Positions 1-6,738 of a stretch of 15,893 bases of DNA are shown piece by piece; positions within the stretch are counted from its first letter, which is position 1, and the number at the start of each line of letters is the position of its first letter. The notes under the pieces are model-generated. The model was not told the DNA's origin, searched no databases, and worked only from the letters and a program-made list of their open reading frames with translations. The DNA lies in contig JAEZZN010000071.1 of NCBI GenBank assembly GCA_023418535.1, positions 1 through 15,893 on the forward strand, given 5' to 3'. The stretch is from Bacillota bacterium (GTDB taxonomy: Bacteria > Bacillota_A > Clostridia > Tissierellales > Peptoniphilaceae). The position numbers were made by a program, and so were the translations under genes.

Positions 1-1
1 T

Positions 2-31
2 GGTGGTGGTTCTGGTGGAGGAACTAGATAA
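2..31 (+). CDS. C-terminal end of an unidentified glycine-rich protein (partial)
   Basis: Only the last nine codons and a TAA stop are in the window. Read from base 2 they give GGGSGGGTR. A Gly/Ser-rich tail ending this way is common at the C-terminus of some cell-wall enzymes, such as class A penicillin-binding proteins of Bacillota, and also in other surface or nucleic-acid-binding proteins, so no function is assigned. The frame is supported by the regular GGN codons and by a stop followed by an inverted repeat. The gene continues to the left of the window. Confidence 0.5.
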   Translation, partial: GGGSGGGTR

Positions 32-43
32 TATTTGATTGTA

Positions 44-86
44 GAATTCAGCTATAAACTGAATTCATTGAATTATAGATTTCAAT
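44..86 (+). terminator. Two adjacent inverted repeats after the first gene; possible weak terminator
   Basis: GAATTCAG (44-51) pairs perfectly with CTGAATTC (59-66) around a 7-nt loop, and ATTGAA (67-72) pairs with TTCAAT (81-86). Neither is followed by a proper T-tract, so this is not a textbook intrinsic terminator. Its position just after the stop at 31 and before the nagA promoter suggests transcript ending or 3'-end protection. Confidence 0.3.
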
Positions 87-137
87 TATAATAAAATTTT
101 ACAATGAAATAAAAGAATTATACAGAATTATGAATTT

Positions 138-166
138 TTGCAACACAAAATTTTTAGGAGTATAAT
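138..166 (+). promoter_or_regulatory. Sigma-A-type promoter of nagA
   Basis: TTGCAA (138-143) as -35 and a perfect TATAAT (161-166) as -10 are separated by 17 bp. Transcription should begin near 173, leaving a leader of about 25 nt that contains the Shine-Dalgarno site at 188-194. No operator-like palindrome is obvious around it. Confidence 0.65.
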
Positions 167-197
167 AAAATTGAAAATAAATATAGTAGGAGGAAAA

Positions 198-1334
198 ATG
201 AAAAAGTATTTTAAGGCTAAGAAAATATTCGCTGGAGAACGTGTATTAGATAATAGTTTTATGCTTGTAGAAAATGGTAAAATTGTTAAATTCCTATCTG
301 AATATGATGGTGAATATGAAGATCTAGGTGATAAGTATATAGCACCAGGTTTAGTAGACACGCATGTTCACGGATATAAGGGAGCGGATGTTACAGATTG
401 TGAAGTTGGAGCTCTTAATACAATGTCTGTGGGGATGTTAGAAATGGGTGTAACTTCATTTTTACCAACGACATTAACTTCTTCTACTGAAAACTTAGAA
501 AATGCTGTTGAATTGATAGGTAAAGAATACAAAGATGTAAAAGGGGCAAAAGTCCAAGGTATATTTATGGAGGGGCCATACTTTACAGAAAAATATAAAG
601 GAGCTCAAAATCCTTCATATATGTCAGATCCTTCAATTGAACAATTAAAAAAATGGCAAGATTTATCTGGCGGAATAATTAAAAAAATTGCTATTGCACC
701 AGAAAGACAAGGAGTAATAGAATTTGTAAGAGCTGCAAAAGAAATGGGAATATATGTCGCTTTAGCACATAGTAATGCTACTTATGAAGAAGCAATCAAC
801 GCTGTAAATGCAGGTGCTAATATATTTATACATTTATACAATGGTATGAGAGGGCTTCACCATAGAGAACCTGGTATGGTAGGAGCTGCAATGTATAGTG
901 ATGCATATGCTGAATTAATTTGTGATGGACATCATGTACATCCAGTATCAGCAGGTATTGCCATGAAGGTTAAAGGACATGATAAGATACTATTAATTAC
1001 TGACTGTATGAGAGCAGGAGGACTAGGTGATGGTATGTCTAGACTTGGAGAATTCCCAGTAATAGTTAAAGATGGTACAGCAAGATTAGAATCAGGTGCA
1101 CTAGCTGGTTCAATTTTAGATTTGAAGACTGCTGTTAAAAATGTTCATGATTGGAATATTGCAACTGTTAAACAAGCTATAGATATGGCCTCTTATCATG
1201 CAGCTAAATCTGTAGGAATTGATGATAAATGCGGTGTATTATTAGAAGGTAGAGACGCAGACTTCATTGTGCTTGATGAACAATTGAATTTAGAAAGAAC
1301 TTATTTAGATGGTGAATTGAGATATCAAGCTTAA
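198..1334 (+). CDS. nagA: N-acetylglucosamine-6-phosphate deacetylase
   Basis: This cytoplasmic metal-dependent amidohydrolase converts GlcNAc-6-phosphate to glucosamine-6-phosphate plus acetate, for amino-sugar catabolism and peptidoglycan recycling. The 378-residue product has the family length and motifs: HVHG (His56, His58), EGPYF (Glu125, metal ligand), LAHSNAT (His191), HLYNGM (His212), DGHHVHP (His245-His248) and LITDCM, whose Asp269 is the expected catalytic residue. I chose the ATG at 198 because AGGAGGA lies 4-10 nt upstream. An in-frame TTG at 138 would add 20 residues but coincides with the -35 element. The gene stands alone, with a promoter before it and a strong terminator after it; the usual partner nagB (deaminase) is not nearby. 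Identification is secure. Confidence 0.95.
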   Translation: MKKYFKAKKIFAGERVLDNSFMLVENGKIVKFLSEYDGEYEDLGDKYIAPGLVDTHVHGYKGADVTDCEVGALNTMSVGMLEMGVTSFLPTTLTSSTENLENAVELIGKEYKDVKGAKVQGIFMEGPYFTEKYKGAQNPSYMSDPSIEQLKKWQDLSGGIIKKIAIAPERQGVIEFVRAAKEMGIYVALAHSNATYEEAINAVNAGANIFIHLYNGMRGLHHREPGMVGAAMYSDAYAELICDGHHVHPVSAGIAMKVKGHDKILLITDCMRAGGLGDGMSRLGEFPVIVKDGTARLESGALAGSILDLKTAVKNVHDWNIATVKQAIDMASYHAAKSVGIDDKCGVLLEGRDADFIVLDEQLNLERTYLDGELRYQA

Positions 1335-1354
1335 ATTTATATATTGAATTTATG

Positions 1355-1388
1355 AGGCATATTTGTTAGATACGAATATGCCTTTTTA
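1355..1388 (+). terminator. Intrinsic terminator of nagA
   Basis: AGGCATATT (1355-1363) pairs perfectly with AATATGCCT (1375-1383). A G-U and a G-C pair extend the stem to 11 bp around the loop TTAGATA, and TTTTT follows immediately. It lies 20 nt after the nagA stop. Confidence 0.85.
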
Positions 1389-1416
1389 TATTAAATATGA
1401 TTAATGGATATATACT

Positions 1417-1444
1417 AAAAAAGGATGCTTATATAAGCATCCTT
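1417..1444 (-). terminator. Intrinsic terminator of the PTS EIIA gene
   Basis: A perfect 24-nt palindrome (1421-1444) folds into a 10-bp stem (AAGGATGCTT with AAGCATCCTT) with loop ATAT. On the minus strand the stem runs into six T residues (plus-strand A at 1417-1422). It lies just after the EIIA stop and also backs up termination between the convergent genes. Confidence 0.85.
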
Positions 1445-1455
1445 AAAATATTTTA

Positions 1456-1896
1456 TTATTTTATATATTTTTTTATTAAGTCGTAAGCAATTTCTTCATC
1501 ATCGGTTTTCTTTAATTCATTTAGAGACTCTAAATCTTTGCTTAATTTTGCAACACTTGAAAGTATTTTCAAATGATCATTTCCAATACCTGCAGATGCA
1601 AATATTAATTTAGCAACATCATCATTTCCAAAATCTACACCAATTTTTGCTTGTATAAAAACAATACCTGTTTTAAGTGTATATTTTGCAGAATCTCTAT
1701 CACCATGTGGTAAAGCAATTTCATTGTCGATATATGTAGTTAAAATCTCTTCACGATTTAACATAGATTCTGTATATTCTTCTGTTACATATCCTGCTTC
1801 TTGTAATTTTTTTCCTGCAAATTTAATTGCTTCTTCTTTAGATAAGAATTGTTGGTTTAAAAATACATTTTCTTTTTCAAATAGAATATTTGCCAT
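1456..1896 (-). CDS. PTS EIIA component, mannitol/fructose type, stand-alone
   Basis: A 146-residue single-domain phosphocarrier of the PTS EIIA-2 family. It accepts phosphate from HPr on a histidine and passes it to the EIIB domain of a sugar permease. The active-site context is ALPHG with His64, close to the position in MtlF/MtlA EIIA domains. The flanking pattern (N-terminal LNQ, EAI, then GYV and YTESMLNREE before TYIDNEIALPHG) resembles mannitol EIIA (MtlF) most closely. AAGGAG precedes the ATG at good spacing. It is a single-gene unit with its own terminator. No EIIBC permease, mtlD or regulator is nearby, so the sugar cannot be named; it may serve a permease elsewhere or act as a regulatory phosphoprotein. 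Family certain, sugar not. Confidence 0.9.
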   Translation of the reverse strand: MANILFEKENVFLNQQFLSKEEAIKFAGKKLQEAGYVTEEYTESMLNREEILTTYIDNEIALPHGDRDSAKYTLKTGIVFIQAKIGVDFGNDDVAKLIFASAGIGNDHLKILSSVAKLSKDLESLNELKKTDDEEIAYDLIKKYIK

Positions 1897-2115
1897 GTTT
1901 TCTCCTTATTCTTTTATATTAAATTTTAAATATAATAACTATATAATTATTGTATATTAAGTACTTATCCCAAATATCCCATCATAATATAAAAAATGAT
2001 ATGGAATAATTCTAGTTTATTATAACATTTAATTTAGAAAAATGCATTTATGAGGAGATACTTATTTAATTCTATATTATAGACTATTGATTATAATTTT
2101 ATATAGTGTGATTAA

Positions 2116-2124
2116 TGATATAAT
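2116..2124 (+). promoter_or_regulatory. Extended -10 promoter placing the start of transcription at the cca ATG
   Basis: TGATATAAT (2116-2124) is a perfect extended -10 (TGN plus TATAAT). No good -35 lies 16-18 bp upstream, as is usual for extended -10 promoters. The last base of the hexamer is 6 nt before the A of ATG 2131, so transcription should start at or beside the start codon. No Shine-Dalgarno sequence precedes the ATG. Confidence 0.6.
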
Positions 2125-2130
2125 AAATAT

Positions 2131-3501
2131 ATGAAAAGTGATAAATCTCTTAAAATTGCAGAGAAAATAGCAAAAAAAGTTAATATAAATGGAGGGCGAG
2201 CTTATTTTGTAGGTGGATATGTTCGTGACGAATATCGCTTAAAATTTGGTCAAACAAAGAAGATAGATAATGATATTGATATAGAGATTCATGGCATTGA
2301 AAAAAATATTCTTGAAAAAATTTTGAATGAATTTGGTGATGTACTTGAAATAGGAAAGTCTTTTGGAATTTACACTATCAAAAAATATAATTTAGATATT
2401 GCATTACCTAGAATTGAGACTAAAAGCGGCGAAAAACACACAGATTTTGACATAGAAGTTGATCCATTTATAGGAAATTTCAAATCCAGTGAAAGACGTG
2501 ATTTTACGGTAAACTCAATAATGAAAGATATACTTACAGGAGAATATATTGACCATTTTAACGGTATTGAAGATATTAAAAATAGAGTTCTAAGATTTGT
2601 AAATGGTGAAAAATTTCAAGAAGATCCGTTACGTGTTTTAAGAGCTTGTCAATTTGCAGCTAGATTTGGATATAAAATAGATAAAGAAACTATTGAGCTT
2701 TGCAAAAATATAGATATTAAAAATCTTTCAAAAGAAAGAGTTTATGAAGAAGTTAATAAGGGACTGTTTTCAAGCAAACCATCTGTATTTTTTAAATATC
2801 TGGACAAAATGAATCATCTTAATTATTGGTTTAAGGAATTATATAATTTACAAGAAATTGAACAATCTGAAAAGTTTCATGCAGAAGGAAATGTATATAA
2901 TCATACATTGATGGTACTAGATGAGGGATCTAAATTACTTGATAGAGTAAATTATAAAAAAGAATTTATGTACGCATTGTTGTGTCATGACTTTGGTAAA
3001 TATACTGCAACAAGCATTGAAAACGGAAAAATTCATTCTCACAAACACGAAGAAGAAGGAGTTCCCCTTGCAAGAACCTTTTTGAAAAGATTAACTGATG
3101 AAAAATTTATAATAAAATATGTAACAAATATGACTCTTCTTCATATGAAGCCGAATATGTATGCAAGAGATAAATCGAAAATTAAGTCTACAAATAGATT
3201 GTTTTTTGATTCTATTGATCCAAATGATTTAATATTACTATCAATAGCAGATGATAGGGGACGAATTTCACTTGTTGAGAAGGAAAATAGTGAAGATTTT
3301 CTTTATGATAGACTTGAAATATTCAATGAATATATGTCAAGAGAATATGTAGAAGGTAATGATTTAATTGAAAATGGAATAAAGAGTGGTCCTGTATTTA
3401 GAAAATTATTAGAACTTCGTGATAAACATAGGATTGCTGGTGTTTCTAAAAATGAGTCGTTGAAACAAATTATTGCTTATAATAAAGAAATGGAGAATTA
3501 A
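2131..3501 (+). CDS. tRNA CCA-adding enzyme / poly(A) polymerase family nucleotidyltransferase with HD domain
   Basis: A class II nucleotidyltransferase expected to build or repair the CCA end of tRNAs. The N-terminal catalytic domain shows GGYVRD (residues 28-33) and the metal-binding pair DNDIDIE (Asp48, Asp50). RRDFTVNS (122-129) follows, then DPLRVLRACQFAARFGY (165-181), which belongs to the neck and nucleotide-selecting region; KERVYEE (201-207) continues it. The C-terminal half has an HD phosphohydrolase-like domain: His258, CHDFGK with His286-Asp287, and HSHKHEEEG (302-310). At 456 residues it fits HD-containing CCA enzymes of Bacillota. I kept ATG 2131 although it lacks a Shine-Dalgarno site, because the motif begins only 27 residues later and the promoter suggests a leaderless message. 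Poly(A) polymerase activity cannot be excluded from sequence. cutC follows after 1 nt. Confidence 0.9.
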   Translation: MKSDKSLKIAEKIAKKVNINGGRAYFVGGYVRDEYRLKFGQTKKIDNDIDIEIHGIEKNILEKILNEFGDVLEIGKSFGIYTIKKYNLDIALPRIETKSGEKHTDFDIEVDPFIGNFKSSERRDFTVNSIMKDILTGEYIDHFNGIEDIKNRVLRFVNGEKFQEDPLRVLRACQFAARFGYKIDKETIELCKNIDIKNLSKERVYEEVNKGLFSSKPSVFFKYLDKMNHLNYWFKELYNLQEIEQSEKFHAEGNVYNHTLMVLDEGSKLLDRVNYKKEFMYALLCHDFGKYTATSIENGKIHSHKHEEEGVPLARTFLKRLTDEKFIIKYVTNMTLLHMKPNMYARDKSKIKSTNRLFFDSIDPNDLILLSIADDRGRISLVEKENSEDFLYDRLEIFNEYMSREYVEGNDLIENGIKSGPVFRKLLELRDKHRIAGVSKNESLKQIIAYNKEMEN

Positions 3502-3502
3502 A

Positions 3503-4228
3503 ATGAAAATTGAATTATGTATAGAGTCTTTTGAGGGTGCAAAACTTGCTCAGAAATATAATATGGATTCCGTAGAAATTAATTCATCATTAAATCTTGG
3601 TGGTATAACTCCATCATTAGGTTTAATAAGATTAGTTTCAGAAGTATTTGATGGCAATAAAACTGCTATGATACGACCAAGACCTGGTGGATTCAACTAT
3701 ACTGATGATGAGTATGATAATATGAAAAAAGATTTAGAAATATTTATGAAAGAAGATGTCGATGCTATTGCTGTAGGTTTTTTAAATTCTGATTATACAA
3801 TTAATAAAGAGAGAACGAAAGAATTTTGCGAAATAATTCATAGTAATAATAAAAAAATGGTGTTTCATAGAGCTTTTGATAATGTAAATGATATGCATAA
3901 AGCTATCGAAGAATTGATAGAAATAGGAGTTGATGCTATATTAACTTCTGGACTTTATGAAAATGCTATTGAAGGGAAGGATAATTTAAAATCTTTAATT
4001 GAACTTTATGGTAATAATATAGAAATAATTGCAGGAGCAGGATTAAATAGTTCGAATCTAAAAGATTTTATAAATTACACTGATGTTTCATTTGTGCATA
4101 GTTCAATGAAAGGTTTTAGAGAAGATAATACAAGTTTTAATAATGTATCATATAGAGTATATAACGATAATAAAGTGCTGATTAATGATGAAAATGAGAT
4201 TAAAGCATTTGTAAATAATTTTAACTAA
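3503..4228 (+). CDS. cutC: CutC family protein
   Basis: A 241-residue TIM-barrel protein of the CutC family. Recognisable blocks are the N-terminus KIELCIESFEGAKLAQ, MIRPRPGGFNYTDDE (57-71), FHRAFD, ILTSG, AGAGLN and the late VHSS. CutC is labelled a copper homeostasis protein. In E. coli, however, the copper phenotype was traced to the small RNA MicL, transcribed from the 3' part of cutC, so the biochemical role is unsettled. The start is ATG 3503, with GGAG 7 nt upstream inside the end of the preceding gene. An in-frame ATG at 3473 would overlap that gene and lacks a ribosome site. It is co-transcribed with the CCA enzyme (1-nt gap). Copper genes lie 2.5 kb away on the same strand, beyond nadE. 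Confidence 0.9.
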   Translation: MKIELCIESFEGAKLAQKYNMDSVEINSSLNLGGITPSLGLIRLVSEVFDGNKTAMIRPRPGGFNYTDDEYDNMKKDLEIFMKEDVDAIAVGFLNSDYTINKERTKEFCEIIHSNNKKMVFHRAFDNVNDMHKAIEELIEIGVDAILTSGLYENAIEGKDNLKSLIELYGNNIEIIAGAGLNSSNLKDFINYTDVSFVHSSMKGFREDNTSFNNVSYRVYNDNKVLINDENEIKAFVNNFN

Positions 4229-4270
4229 TAGTCGAGCTTGTAAAATAAGGAATAGATAGGTTTTTTGTTT

Positions 4271-4440
4271 ACAATTCGCATTTTCGGTTTTTTCAGTTTA
4301 ATTTTTCAATTCATAGAAGGATTGTTGCAGTCTCACAAGGAATTTTGCCGTTTTCGGTTTTTTTAGATTTATTTTTAATTTCTCAGAAGGAATTTGGCTG
4401 TTTTTCAGTTTTTTTAGATTTATTATTAAATTTGCCGAAA
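4271..4440 (+). repeat. Three ~50-bp degenerate repeat units
   Basis: Units lie at 4271-4320, 4341-4390 and 4391-4440, the last two in direct tandem. The 20 nt between the first two end with TCTCACAAGG, a variant of the unit end TCTCAGAAGG. The first and second units agree at 37 of 50 positions by eye; the third aligns after a 1-nt shift. Units 2 and 3 each hold a tiny hairpin followed by seven T: CCG-TTTT-CGG at 4348-4357 and CTG-TTTTT-CAG at 4398-4408. The middle base pair differs but still pairs. The stem is broken in unit 1. Confidence 0.6.
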
Positions 4441-4468
4441 ATATACTTAAAAATGGAGCTTAGCACTT

Positions 4469-4518
4469 AAAAAAGAGCCTGTTTGTTACGTTTTATTAAC
4501 AATCCGGCTCTTTTTTTT
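4469..4518. terminator. Strong bidirectional terminator between cutC and nadE
   Basis: AAAAAAGAGCC (4469-4479) pairs perfectly with GGCTCTTTTTT (4506-4516), and T continues to 4518. Inside it a second stem pairs TTGTTA (4483-4488) with TAACAA (4497-4502). Both strands end in a T-run, so it can stop transcripts from cutC (plus) and from nadE (minus), although it is about 190 nt past the nadE stop. Confidence 0.85.
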
Positions 4519-4709
4519 CGGGTTTTAGCTAATTTTATTTCTATTCTCAGAAAAATCGCTATTTTCCTTCGGTATTTTTAAAAATATTTTTCATTTTTCA
4601 GAAATGGTATTTAAGTGGTATCTTTTCTACATTAAAAGTCCCCATTTGTCCTTTATATAATAAGCCTCTCTTTTTATATACTTTCTATTTTATATAATAT
4701 TCAACTTTT

Positions 4710-6578
4710 TTAATATCTTTTAACATTCATAAGTAATGAATTTGCATCAATATCAGATGGCATATTAAATCCGAATTTTGGATTTAGTGAGTAATCAAGA
4801 ATTTGTGGTCCATCTGGAGCGACATTTCTCTTGAATTGTTGTGTAACAAATCTTGATAAGAATTTTAAATACCATTTGCTTATTTCTTCTTTTGAATATT
4901 TATCTCCAAAAGCCATTTCACATAGATTTTGTATTTCAGATATTTCTAATTTATTTTTTATTAAATGATATATAAAGAAATCATGTAATTCATATGGTCC
5001 AACATTGTTTTCTGTTTTTTGTTCAATTTCTCCGGATTCATTTGTTGGAAGAAGTTCAGGAGAAATCGGAGTATATACTATATCGAGTAAAGTATCCTTA
5101 AGGACTTTTTTATTTGTAGTATTTGCAATGAATTTCACTACTTCTCTTAATAGAGTTTTTGGTAAACCACAGTTAATTGAGTACATGGACATATGATCAC
5201 CATTGTATGTTGACCATCCAAGTGCAATTTCTGACATATTTCCAGTTCCAAGTACTATTCCACCATGTTTATTTGCAAGATCCATTAAAACTTGAGTTCT
5301 TTCACGAGCTTGAGAGTTTTCAAATGTTACATCATATTGTTTTTCATCATGATTAATATCTTTAAAATGTTGAATTACTGAATCTTTTATTGAAATTTCT
5401 TCTAGTGTTACATTATAAGCATTTGCAAGTTCTATTGCATTATTTTTAGTTCTTTGAGATGTTCCAAGTCCCGGCATAGTTATAGCATGAATATCTTTTG
5501 AATCATATCCAAGTTTATAATAGGTAAGAGAAGCGATTATCAAAGCAAGTGTAGAATCAAGACCTCCAGAAAGTCCTAGATATATTTTTTTATCAGGTAT
5601 TTGTCTCATTCTTCTTGCTAGAGCTTCTGACTGAATATCAACAATGTTTTTCATGAAAGAATTCCAATTATCTCTTGATGGAAAATATGGATAAGGATTA
5701 ATTTTTCTTTTAATAGGTATCTCTTTTTCTTCAAGAATAGTTTCAAAATTATAGTATTCAGAAAAGAAATTATCAAATATTACATCATCTCTTTTGAATT
5801 CAGATAAATGTATATCATTATAAATCATACCGTTTAAGAAATCTTTTCCTTGTTCAATAATTTCTCCATTTGAAATAATGTATTTTTGTGAAGAATATAT
5901 AGCGTTCGAACTGGATTCATTGCTAGAAGGTCCTGCGTAAACTACTACATTACCTCTGCTCTTAGATAGATTGATTAATTTATATTTAAAAGAATCTAGA
6001 TTAAGAGCATTTCTTGTTTCGCTTCCAGGAATTAATAATAAGTCATATTTATTATTTGAATCTATATCTGCATAATTTACTAAATTCTCAAATTGAAGAT
6101 CAATAGAAATATCGCAGTTTTTTATGTTTAGCATAAAATTATGGTTTATAGTAACTGTGGTATCATCTATTTCAAAAGAATATGAATCTTCAAAAGAATT
6201 AAAAATATTTTTTTCGAATTTATTTAAATAAGATTTTGATTTTCCACCAATTATATTACCATTTTGAATGGCAAGCATTGTATTGTAATATTTTCCATTA
6301 TTATATGTTGGAATACCGAGGTATATTATTGTATTAAAATTTTTAGAAGTACTAACTATCTCTTTTAGAGCTTCATAAGATCTTTTAACAATTTCCTTTG
6401 TTGCAATATATTCTCCGCTACTTACTCCAGTTAATGTAAGTTCTGGAAATAGAAGTATATCTACTCCGTTTTGAGTTGCAAAATTTATATATTTTATTAT
6501 TTCAGATTTATTTGCTTCAATATTTAATAATTTAATATTAATATTAGCAGAAGCAATTCTTAAAAAGTTTTTGTACAT
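4710..6578 (-). CDS. nadE: Glutamine-dependent type NAD+ synthetase with altered amidase domain
   Basis: The last step of NAD synthesis: amidation of nicotinic acid adenine dinucleotide with ATP. The 622 residues comprise an N-terminal nitrilase-type glutaminase domain (about 1-280) and a C-terminal synthetase domain. The latter has the PP-loop SGGLDS (337-342), followed by MPGLGTS, GTGNMSEIALGWSTYNGDHMSMY and the PYELHDFF block. In the amidase domain Glu46 (FPELTLTG) and Lys115 (KSYLN) are present, 69 residues apart as in characterised enzymes. At the nucleophile elbow, however, ISIDLQF aligns with the family ICEDLW/ICYDLRF and puts Ser158 (TCT) where Cys is expected; Cys155 lies three residues earlier in NCD. 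Glutamine use may therefore be lost, leaving ammonia as nitrogen donor. GGAGGA precedes ATG 6578. The gene is monocistronic. Confidence 0.92.
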   Translation of the reverse strand: MYKNFLRIASANINIKLLNIEANKSEIIKYINFATQNGVDILLFPELTLTGVSSGEYIATKEIVKRSYEALKEIVSTSKNFNTIIYLGIPTYNNGKYYNTMLAIQNGNIIGGKSKSYLNKFEKNIFNSFEDSYSFEIDDTTVTINHNFMLNIKNCDISIDLQFENLVNYADIDSNNKYDLLLIPGSETRNALNLDSFKYKLINLSKSRGNVVVYAGPSSNESSSNAIYSSQKYIISNGEIIEQGKDFLNGMIYNDIHLSEFKRDDVIFDNFFSEYYNFETILEEKEIPIKRKINPYPYFPSRDNWNSFMKNIVDIQSEALARRMRQIPDKKIYLGLSGGLDSTLALIIASLTYYKLGYDSKDIHAITMPGLGTSQRTKNNAIELANAYNVTLEEISIKDSVIQHFKDINHDEKQYDVTFENSQARERTQVLMDLANKHGGIVLGTGNMSEIALGWSTYNGDHMSMYSINCGLPKTLLREVVKFIANTTNKKVLKDTLLDIVYTPISPELLPTNESGEIEQKTENNVGPYELHDFFIYHLIKNKLEISEIQNLCEMAFGDKYSKEEISKWYLKFLSRFVTQQFKRNVAPDGPQILDYSLNPKFGFNMPSDIDANSLLMNVKRY

Positions 6579-6632
6579 ATTTCCTCCGATTTATAAAATC
6601 AAAATTTAATCATTTCATTATTAATTAAAATA

Positions 6633-6641
6633 ATTATAGCA
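6633..6641 (-). promoter_or_regulatory. Extended -10 promoter of nadE
   Basis: On the minus strand TGCTATAAT is a perfect extended -10. The best -35 is a poor TTAAGT 18 bp upstream. Transcription should start near 6626, giving a leader of about 48 nt with GGAGGA just before the ATG. It is divergent from the copA promoter about 50 bp away, and the two do not overlap. Confidence 0.55.
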
Positions 6642-6688
6642 CATGGATATAACGTGACTTAAAAAATATAGTTAATAATAAAATAATT

Positions 6689-6717
6689 TTGACGAATATA
6701 CCCATAGGGGGTATAAT
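6689..6717 (+). promoter_or_regulatory. Promoter of the copA-csoR-trmL-trxB operon
   Basis: TTGACG (6689-6694) and TATAAT (6712-6717) are separated by exactly 17 bp, making this one of the best promoters in the window. The predicted start is near 6724, which leaves a leader of about 15 nt. The CsoR-type operator fills the spacer and touches the -10, so repressor binding should block RNA polymerase. Confidence 0.8.
6698..6714 (+). promoter_or_regulatory. CsoR-type copper operator
   Basis: ATACCCATAGGGGGTAT is a pseudo-palindrome with half sites ATACCC and GGGTAT and a G-tract. It closely matches the form of the B. subtilis copZA CsoR operator. It sits between -35 and -10 of a promoter whose operon encodes a CsoR protein with the Cu(I) ligand set, so copper-relieved autorepression is expected. 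Confidence 0.85.
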
Positions 6718-6738
6718 AAATATATGAATGGAGGATTT

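Larger units (their letters stand above)
4229..4709. other. Noncoding region between convergent cutC and nadE
   Basis: About 480 bp without a credible gene. From left to right it holds three related ~50-bp units (4271-4440), a weak promoter-like TATACT at 4442-4447, a strong terminator-like hairpin (4469-4518), an A/T palindrome TATTTTTAAAAATA starting at 4573, and T-rich sequence up to nadE. The pieces TCTCAGAAGGAAT, TTCTCAGAAAA and TTTCAGAAATGG recur through the region. No open frame has a ribosome site. Confidence 0.6.

Noticed and set aside
138..197. Upstream TTG start that would lengthen NagA by 20 residues
   Set aside because: The TTG is part of the -35 element of a good promoter, has no ribosome site, and the extension is not NagA-like; ATG 198 has AGGAGGA.
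1897..2130. Promoter of the EIIA gene on the minus strand
   Set aside because: Several TATA-like hexamers exist in this AT-rich gap, but none has a convincing -35 or extended -10, so none was called.
3473..3502. Upstream ATG in frame with cutC
   Set aside because: It overlaps the CCA gene by nearly 30 nt, lacks a ribosome site, and the added MLIIKKWRIK is not CutC-like; ATG 3503 has GGAG.
4271..4440. CRISPR array
   Set aside because: The units are degenerate, adjacent or separated by related sequence, lack unique spacers of constant length, and no cas gene is present.
4483..4502. Rex-like site TTGTTA...TAACAA
   Set aside because: The half sites match the clostridial Rex form, but the spacer is 8 rather than 6 nt and the sequence is the inner stem of a terminator far from any promoter.
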